Positions 6,603 to 12,351 of a stretch of 12,351 nt of DNA are shown here, piece by piece. The notes beneath the pieces were generated by a model that was given only the letters and a program-made list of their open reading frames with translations, was not told the DNA's origin and searched no databases. The position numbers were made by a program, and so were the translations under genes. Position 1 is the stretch's first letter. Each line of letters begins with the position of its first letter. Where the stretch lies: NCBI GenBank assembly GCA_024709185.1, contig JANJXE010000162.1, positions 1 through 12,351 on the forward strand, read 5' to 3'. This DNA is from Paludibacter sp. (GTDB lineage: Bacteria > Bacteroidota > Bacteroidia > Bacteroidales > Paludibacteraceae).

Positions 6603-8945
6603 ATGAGAAAAATGATTTTTGGGGTGCTCCTCGCGGGCATCAGCGCTATCGTAGGCGCAACTTCAGAAAAGATGAATCAGTCATCAGCTTCAATTCAGCA
6701 GTCCATGACGACGGGTTCTAACGAAACAACTAACAGCAATTTGAATGAAAATCTCCAACAACAGGAGGTTAAGTCTTCAAACAAATCGTTTCCACGCGAC
6801 TCGATGCATGTTCAACTGGAAGAGGTAACGGTAACTTCCATTCGTGCGAATGAAAAATCGGCGGTGTCATATACCACTATTGCGGCGAAGGAAATTACCC
6901 GTCGTAACCATGGTCAGGATATTCCGTTTCTACTGGCGTTGTCACCTTCCTTTGTGGCTACATCAGAAACAGGTACCGGAATTGGTTACACTGGTTTCCG
7001 CATCAGGGGTACTGATGCCAACCGGGTAAACATCACTGTTAATGGTATTCCACTCAACGATGCCGAATCACACACGGTATTTTTTGTGAATATGCCCGAT
7101 TTTTCATCCTCGCTATCGTCGGTGCAGGTTCAACGGGGAGTCGGAACATCGACAAATGGTGCTGCAGCTTTCGGAGCCAGCATTAATATGCAAACCGAGC
7201 AGCTGAGACAGAAGGCCTATGCCGAAGTGTCAACAACAATCGGTTCATTTAATACCAATAAAAATATGCTGAAGGCTGGTACAGGACTCATTAACAATCA
7301 ATGGGCCTTCGATATGCGGCTGTCGAACATCACTTCCGATGGTTATATCGATCGTGCTGCAGTGGATATGAAGTCCTGGTATTTTACAGGGGGATATTAT
7401 GGGGAAAAATCAACGTTGAAACTGATTACATTTGGTGGAGCTGAGAAGACCTACCAGGCCTGGAATGGTGTAAGCGCCGACAGTCTGAATACGAATAGAA
7501 CATTCAACGAGCTGGGTGTTTATTTTGATGATAATGGTAAACTGAAATATTACGATAATCAAACCGATAATTATTCGCAAACACATTATCAACTGCATTG
7601 GTTGCAACGCCTCAACCGTTCGCTGAATCTGAATGTGGCAGCCCATTATACCCGGGGAAAAGGCTTTTATGAAGATTATAAACAGGACAGAAAATATGCT
7701 GAATATGGTATAACAGCTCCTGTAATCAATGGTACAGCCCTTAAGCGTACTGATTTGGTACGCCAAAAGTGGCTCGATAATCATTTTGCCGGAGTTACAT
7801 GGTCACTGAATTATACAGGAAATACCCTGAGTGCAAGTTTAGGTGGGGCTGCTAACCGCTACGAAGGCGATCATTTCGGAAAGGTAATCTGGGTACGCAA
7901 TGCGTCCAACCTCAACATCGGAAACGACTGGTACAGAAATAATGGTTTAAAGGATGATGCTAATGTATATGCGAAAGTGACCGCCGAACTAATGCCTTCA
8001 TTATATGTAAATGCCGATGCGCAGTATCGCTATATTCGTCATGCAATGAAAGGCACTGATGATAAGTTTGATTCGGATGCTGGAGCCATGCGGATAATTG
8101 ATCAGACTCATTCGTTTCATTTCTTTAATCCCAAAGCAGGACTTACCTACAGAATGGCTGGTGGTCACGATCTGTATGTTTCTTATTCGATTGCCAATCG
8201 CGAGCCCAACCGTACTAATTATACAGAGGCTGGTCCTAATGAGATACCTACCCACGAAACCCTGTATGATGCCGAAATGGGGTATCGTTTTCAATCGGCC
8301 AACTTAAGTCTCGGTGCCAATCTGTATTGGATGAACTACCGCAATCAGCTCATCCTCACAGGTAAAATAAGTGAAATTGGTGAATTGCTTACCTCTAACA
8401 TCCCCGAAAGTTTCCGCCGTGGTGTGGAACTTATGGCCTCATGGAAGCCTCTCGCCTGGTTGCAGTGGGAGGGAAGTATGACCCTGAGTCAGAACAAAAT
8501 TCTGAATTTTACCGAGCAGGATGTGGATGTGTACGATGCAGAGTGGAACTGGATTGATTCCAGAAGTAACGAGCTCGGCACTACGAATATAGCCTATTCT
8601 CCATCGGTGGTTGCCAACTGTCGCTTTACCTTCAATATTAAGAAAGTAGAATTTGCATTTATTTCGCACTATGTAGGAAAGCAGTACATCGATAATACCA
8701 GTTCCGACGATCGGTCGATGCCAGCCTATTTTGTCAACAATTTTTCTGCTGCGTATTCGCTGCAGTTGCCAAAACTCAGGTCAGTCGATTTTCAGCTTAT
8801 GGTAAATAACCTGTTCAATGAGCAGTATGTGTCGAATGGCTACGTTTGGTACTCGTATTACCTGGATGGGCAGCGTGAAAATGACCTGCGCTATTTCCCC
8901 CAGGCTGGGACTAATTTCCTGGCTACCATCAAACTGAATTTTTAA
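6603..8945 (+). CDS. TPP-regulated TonB-dependent outer-membrane receptor, probable thiamine or precursor uptake
   Basis: This 780-residue receptor has a signal peptide (about residues 1-19), a Ser/Asn/Gln-rich spacer (about 20-68) and a TonB-box-like LEEVTVTS (72-79). A plug domain (about 85-200) contains FRIRGTDANRVNITVNGIPLND and the QVQRGVGTSTNGAAAFGASIN block, and the rest is a beta-barrel ending in IKLNF with the terminal Phe needed for outer-membrane assembly. The usual N-terminal carboxypeptidase-regulatory-like domain of SusC-type proteins is absent and no SusD gene follows, so it is not a polysaccharide receptor. The start is taken as the ATG at 6603; a GTG codon directly before it (6600) is also in frame. 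The TPP riboswitch in its 5' UTR indicates thiamine control, as known for thiamine-regulated receptors (OMthi/Omr1 type) of Bacteroidota. It is alone in its transcription unit; no inner-membrane thiamine transporter (PnuT) or kinase follows. Substrate is inferred from regulation only. Confidence 0.95.
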   Translation: MRKMIFGVLLAGISAIVGATSEKMNQSSASIQQSMTTGSNETTNSNLNENLQQQEVKSSNKSFPRDSMHVQLEEVTVTSIRANEKSAVSYTTIAAKEITRRNHGQDIPFLLALSPSFVATSETGTGIGYTGFRIRGTDANRVNITVNGIPLNDAESHTVFFVNMPDFSSSLSSVQVQRGVGTSTNGAAAFGASINMQTEQLRQKAYAEVSTTIGSFNTNKNMLKAGTGLINNQWAFDMRLSNITSDGYIDRAAVDMKSWYFTGGYYGEKSTLKLITFGGAEKTYQAWNGVSADSLNTNRTFNELGVYFDDNGKLKYYDNQTDNYSQTHYQLHWLQRLNRSLNLNVAAHYTRGKGFYEDYKQDRKYAEYGITAPVINGTALKRTDLVRQKWLDNHFAGVTWSLNYTGNTLSASLGGAANRYEGDHFGKVIWVRNASNLNIGNDWYRNNGLKDDANVYAKVTAELMPSLYVNADAQYRYIRHAMKGTDDKFDSDAGAMRIIDQTHSFHFFNPKAGLTYRMAGGHDLYVSYSIANREPNRTNYTEAGPNEIPTHETLYDAEMGYRFQSANLSLGANLYWMNYRNQLILTGKISEIGELLTSNIPESFRRGVELMASWKPLAWLQWEGSMTLSQNKILNFTEQDVDVYDAEWNWIDSRSNELGTTNIAYSPSVVANCRFTFNIKKVEFAFISHYVGKQYIDNTSSDDRSMPAYFVNNFSAAYSLQLPKLRSVDFQLMVNNLFNEQYVSNGYVWYSYYLDGQRENDLRYFPQAGTNFLATIKLNF

Positions 8946-8952
8946 TACAGCA

Positions 8953-10380
8953 TTACGTGTTCACAAACTGATTGCGTTTCCACCAAAATAAGCTCAGCGC
9001 TGCCAGGGTTACAATTCCTCCACCTAAATAGGCCAGGGTAGTTGACAGATGCAGGCCTTCGGGAGCAATAAGGATATAGGTTGAAGTAACAGCTGTCATC
9101 CAGACGGCCGGAACAAGGCTGATGAGATAGAACCGCTTGTGTTTGTAAAGGTAAACTGTTACGGCCCAAAGAGTGAACACAGCCAGGGTTTGATTGAACC
9201 AGGCAAAATACCTCCACAGTACATCAAAATCCAATTGTAAAAGAAGGAAAGTGATGATGAACAAGGGAACAGAAATCAATAAACGATTTTTCATTGGTTT
9301 CTGTTCCAGCTTCATAAAGTCGGCTACAATAAGACGTGCAGAGCGAAGAGCCGTGTCGCCCGAGGTAAGCGGAGCTGCAATCACACCCAGCAAAGCGAGT
9401 ATTCCACCCAGGTGACCCAGCCAGCTGCGCGAAATGGTATCGACTACCACAGCTGGTTTGTTGGCGGTGGGTGCAAGATCAGCTACAAATTGTTGCAGCC
9501 CATCTATCGAACCAAAAAAGCTAGATGCTGCAGCTGCCCAGATTAAGGCTACAATTCCTTCGGCTACCATACTTCCGTAGAAAATTCTTCTGCCAAATCG
9601 TTCATTTTGAATACACCTTGCCATCAGAGGGGATTGAGTAGCATGAAAACCGGAAATAGCACCGCAGGCGATAGAGACAAACATAATCGGAAAAATGGGT
9701 AGGTTTTTGGGATGCATATTGCCAATACCTTCGGTTATTTCAGGGATTGGTGCATTATTTACAAAAATTGCCACCATAATTCCCACCGCCATAAAAAGAA
9801 GCGCAAATCCAAATACCGGATAAATTTTACCGATTATTTTATCAATAGGAAGCAGGGTTGCAAGAATATAATAAGCAAATACGATGACAGCCCACCAGGT
9901 AGAGGTCATTGCTTCGGGAGTGAGACCGGCTAGTAAATCAGCAGGGCCCGACACAAAAACTGCACCCACGAGTACCATCAAAAACAATGAAAAGACACGC
10001 ATGAACTGTTTAATCCCTGTTCCGAGTTGACTGCCAACCAGCTCCGGTTGGCTGGCACCATTCATGCGTACCGACATCATTCCCGACATATAATCGTGCA
10101 CTGCTCCGGCAAAGATAGTTCCGAAAACAATCCATAGAAATGCTGCTTGTCCGAACATAATTCCCATTACCGCACCAAATATCGGACCCAGCCCGGCAAT
10201 ATTTAAAAACTGAATGAGAAATACTTTCCACCAGGGGAGTTCCACAAAATCAACACCATCAGGATTGGCAATCGCCGGAGTCGGCTTGTTTTTGTCCATT
10301 CCGAATACTTTCTCGGTGAAACGGCCATATATGAGGTAGCCCAGAATTAATACACTAATTGAAACAATAAAGCTAATCAT
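8953..10380 (-). CDS. cstA: CstA-family carbon starvation / pyruvate-peptide transporter, short form
   Basis: This 475-residue inner-membrane protein has about 12-13 hydrophobic segments. Family blocks are FLNIAGLGPIFGAVMGIMFG (58-77), GAVHDYMSGMMSVRMNGAS (92-110), SGFHATQSPLMARCIQNE (243-260) and APLTSGDTALRSARLIVAD (336-354). CstA/BtsT relatives import pyruvate or peptides with protons and are induced by carbon limitation in enterics. The protein is much shorter than E. coli CstA (about 700 residues), as is usual for the Bacteroidota form; the conserved core is intact. Its ATG is 9 bp after the stop of the 7TM-HD gene, so the two are probably one transcript. Its stop lies 7 bp from the convergent receptor stop, with no clear terminator between. 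The substrate cannot be read from the sequence. Confidence 0.95.
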   Translation of the reverse strand: MISFIVSISVLILGYLIYGRFTEKVFGMDKNKPTPAIANPDGVDFVELPWWKVFLIQFLNIAGLGPIFGAVMGIMFGQAAFLWIVFGTIFAGAVHDYMSGMMSVRMNGASQPELVGSQLGTGIKQFMRVFSLFLMVLVGAVFVSGPADLLAGLTPEAMTSTWWAVIVFAYYILATLLPIDKIIGKIYPVFGFALLFMAVGIMVAIFVNNAPIPEITEGIGNMHPKNLPIFPIMFVSIACGAISGFHATQSPLMARCIQNERFGRRIFYGSMVAEGIVALIWAAAASSFFGSIDGLQQFVADLAPTANKPAVVVDTISRSWLGHLGGILALLGVIAAPLTSGDTALRSARLIVADFMKLEQKPMKNRLLISVPLFIITFLLLQLDFDVLWRYFAWFNQTLAVFTLWAVTVYLYKHKRFYLISLVPAVWMTAVTSTYILIAPEGLHLSTTLAYLGGGIVTLAALSLFWWKRNQFVNT

Positions 10381-10389
10381 AAAACGGTA

Positions 10390-12351
10390 TTAAATAAGTG
10401 GTTTTTTAATTTCCGGATACACAATCCGCGTATGGTACATATTCATTATTTTCTCCTTAAAAATGGCCTTCACGGTTTCCACATCCCTGAAACTGATAGG
10501 AGCTTCTTTGAACTGACCGTCGGCTATCTGGCTGTTAATCATGCTTTCTACGCAATCATTGATGTTTTCTTCGGTGTACACTTTTAGGCTCCGCGCGCGA
10601 GCTTCCACAGCATCAGCCATCATCAGAATAGCGGTTTCCTTGGTATCTGGCAGTGGTCCCGGGTAAGTGTAGAGCTCGTCATTGGGTTTAATATCGGGAT
10701 TAGCATTGATGAATGCATTGTAGAAGTAACGTGTTTTGCTAAGTCCGTGATGGGTTCCGATAAAATGAATAATCTGATCGGGGAGATGTTCTTTTTTTGC
10801 AATTTCAATTCCATCGTTTACATGCCCGATAATCACCCTGGCAGCTGCTTCGAAATCCATACTGCTTAAGGGATTGGGTCCACCGAGCTGATTTTCGATA
10901 AAATATTCAGGATGTTTCATTTTGCCAATATCATGATATAACGCTCCGGTGCGTACGAGTAAACTGTTAGCTCCGATTTTCTTGGCAGCTTCGGTAGCCA
11001 GATTTGATACCTGTAAGGTATGCTGGAAAGTGCCGGGAGCTTTTTCAGCAAATTGCATCATTAAGTCGCTATTGATATTTGTAAGTTCCAAAAGTGTTAC
11101 AGCCGAAATCAAACCGAATATTTTTTCGAAAATATAAATCAGCAGGTAGGCAATCAGCAGGAATCCACTGCTAATAGTGAAATACAACAGCGTACCCCAG
11201 TTAATACGCGTTATATCTCCTTCGCTGATTAATTCGAGAGAAATAAAAACAAAGGTATAGGTTACGAATATAAAAAAGGCTGTGTGCGCCAGCTGCGATC
11301 GCTGCGTCATGTCTTTCAGGCTCGATACTGCCGTCATGCCGGCGGCTATTTGTATTACCAGAAACTGAAATGCATTATCAACAATAAGCGACAGGATGAG
11401 CATGGTAATAATGTGCGCAAACAGTGCAGTGCGTGAATCAAAAAATACACGGATGATTACCGGTAGTAAGGCAAAGGGCAGTACAAAATAATTCACTGTA
11501 GTATGTTGTACGACCAGCGATGTAAGTGCTATTATAATCAGTATAAGCAGGTTGATAAAGATAAGGTGATTCAGACTATCGAACAGTCGTGGCCGGAACA
11601 AGTGCAAATAAAGGAAAAATAACATGATTAGCCCGGTGATAAGTATGACTTCTCCGATAATTACCAGCCACGATTGCTTTAGATTGACCTGTTTCTTTTT
11701 GTCGTATTCAATTTTCATTGAATTAAGAATGCGGAAAACGTCGTCGGTTACAATCTCTCCCCGGTCGATTATTCGTTCCCCGGCCTGAACCATACCCGAA
11801 GTCAGTGCGAGGTTTTTCAGCATTTCCTTTTTCGACAATTCGTTAATAATACTGTCGTAATGAAGGTTTTCAACCAGGTAAGCATGCAGGTTGTAATTCC
11901 CGATAGGAATCGGTATGTTCGCGCTAAAGGCTTCGTAGGCTGTTTTTGGGGTACGTAAGTCCTTAACGCTTTTGCTTTGCACGACTTTATCGGGGGTTAT
12001 GCAGTTGATTCGTTCAATATGTTCTTCATTCAGGTGTTGAAGCTGATCGGCTGCAATAATGCCCTGTTCGTATATGGCATCCCATTGTTTTTTAAGTTCA
12101 GTATTCAATACAAAGGGAGTACCTGTTGCTTTCGAAAAATCAGCAACAAACCGGTTGAATTGCTTTTCAGCTGTAGATGGATCAAGCTTATAATAGGGTG
12201 CAAAGTCTTTCAGAATAGCCTTTTTATCCTGAATTATCTGATCTTCGCTTTTATAAATGGGGAAGTCGAACGAGGTTGTCAACAGGTCATACGACCAGGG
12301 CTTGCCAGTTTCAAACTGGTAGTTGAATGAATGCTGATTCGGCAGTAGGTA
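10390..12351 (-). CDS. PgpH-like 7TM-HD domain phosphodiesterase, N-terminus cut by the window
   Basis: The frame is open at the right edge and gives 653 residues in the window. The first 34 (with GKPWSYDLLTTSFDFPI at 16-32) are conserved in Bacteroidota 7TM-HD proteins. An apparent start at 12282 is only an internal TTG, so the true start, with a first membrane anchor, lies beyond 12351. Numbering from the edge, an extracytoplasmic 7TMR-HDED domain spans about 35-225, about seven membrane helices about 228-411, and a cytoplasmic HD domain about 440-600. The metal-binding residues are H444 (FQHTLQVSN), H473-D474 in YHDIGKMKHPEYF, H510 and H534-H535 (GTHHG). Characterised relatives (PgpH) hydrolyse the second messenger c-di-AMP to pApA; that activity is inferred here from architecture. 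It is followed after 9 bp by cstA, suggesting an operon. Confidence 0.94.
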   Translation of the reverse strand, partial: YLLPNQHSFNYQFETGKPWSYDLLTTSFDFPIYKSEDQIIQDKKAILKDFAPYYKLDPSTAEKQFNRFVADFSKATGTPFVLNTELKKQWDAIYEQGIIAADQLQHLNEEHIERINCITPDKVVQSKSVKDLRTPKTAYEAFSANIPIPIGNYNLHAYLVENLHYDSIINELSKKEMLKNLALTSGMVQAGERIIDRGEIVTDDVFRILNSMKIEYDKKKQVNLKQSWLVIIGEVILITGLIMLFFLYLHLFRPRLFDSLNHLIFINLLILIIIALTSLVVQHTTVNYFVLPFALLPVIIRVFFDSRTALFAHIITMLILSLIVDNAFQFLVIQIAAGMTAVSSLKDMTQRSQLAHTAFFIFVTYTFVFISLELISEGDITRINWGTLLYFTISSGFLLIAYLLIYIFEKIFGLISAVTLLELTNINSDLMMQFAEKAPGTFQHTLQVSNLATEAAKKIGANSLLVRTGALYHDIGKMKHPEYFIENQLGGPNPLSSMDFEAAARVIIGHVNDGIEIAKKEHLPDQIIHFIGTHHGLSKTRYFYNAFINANPDIKPNDELYTYPGPLPDTKETAILMMADAVEARARSLKVYTEENINDCVESMINSQIADGQFKEAPISFRDVETVKAIFKEKIMNMYHTRIVYPEIKKPLI

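Noticed and set aside
8001..8294. Minus-strand open frame within the receptor gene
   Set aside because: It is a shadow of the beta-barrel coding sequence; the receptor frame is continuous and fully matches its family.
12280..12282. Start codon for the 7TM-HD protein at 12282
   Set aside because: The codon is TTG, and the frame stays open to the window edge with conserved family sequence (GKPWSYDL) upstream, so the gene begins outside the window.
1..12351. Mobile elements, phage genes, CRISPR arrays, toxin-antitoxin or other defence genes
   Set aside because: No repeats, transposase or integrase motifs, spacer-repeat patterns or defence domains were seen; nearly all sequence is explained by housekeeping genes and their regulators.

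Overview
The window reads as chromosomal DNA of a Bacteroidota bacterium, probably from the Bacteroidales/Marinilabiliales side. The reasons are three intergenic promoters of the Bacteroidota type (TTG, 19 nt, TAnnTTTG), few Shine-Dalgarno sequences, a TonB-dependent receptor, a short-form CstA, a 7TM-HD protein, and the gene order leuA-leuC-leuD-leuA paralogue. I see no insertion sequence, phage gene, CRISPR array, tRNA or rRNA. It looks like core metabolic and transport DNA with two well-defined RNA regulators.

Left part (1-5239, minus strand): a branched-chain amino acid operon transcribed leftwards. It starts at a promoter near 5210-5239 and passes through a previously unlabelled leader region. 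That region encodes a 20-residue peptide (5125-5187) with six Leu and four Ile, followed by mutually exclusive hairpins ending in an intrinsic terminator (5046-5084). The order then is leuA (2-isopropylmalate synthase), leuC and leuD (isopropylmalate isomerase), and a second isopropylmalate/citramalate-synthase-like enzyme that runs off the left edge just short of its C-terminus. The leader appears to sense both Leu and Ile charging. This fits the idea that the operon feeds both leucine synthesis and, through the second synthase acting as a citramalate synthase, isoleucine synthesis. The specificity of that enzyme is not proven by the sequence.

Middle part (5258-8945): a secreted protein of unknown function (minus strand) and a TonB-dependent outer-membrane receptor (plus strand) are divergently transcribed from a 0.3 kb spacer. 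The spacer holds two back-to-back promoters and a TPP riboswitch. The riboswitch makes the receptor a strong candidate for uptake of thiamine or a thiamine precursor.

Right part (8953-12351, minus strand): a two-gene unit in which a PgpH-like 7TM-HD phosphodiesterase, open at the right edge, lies 9 bp upstream of a CstA-family transporter. It converges on the receptor gene with only 7 bp between stop codons.
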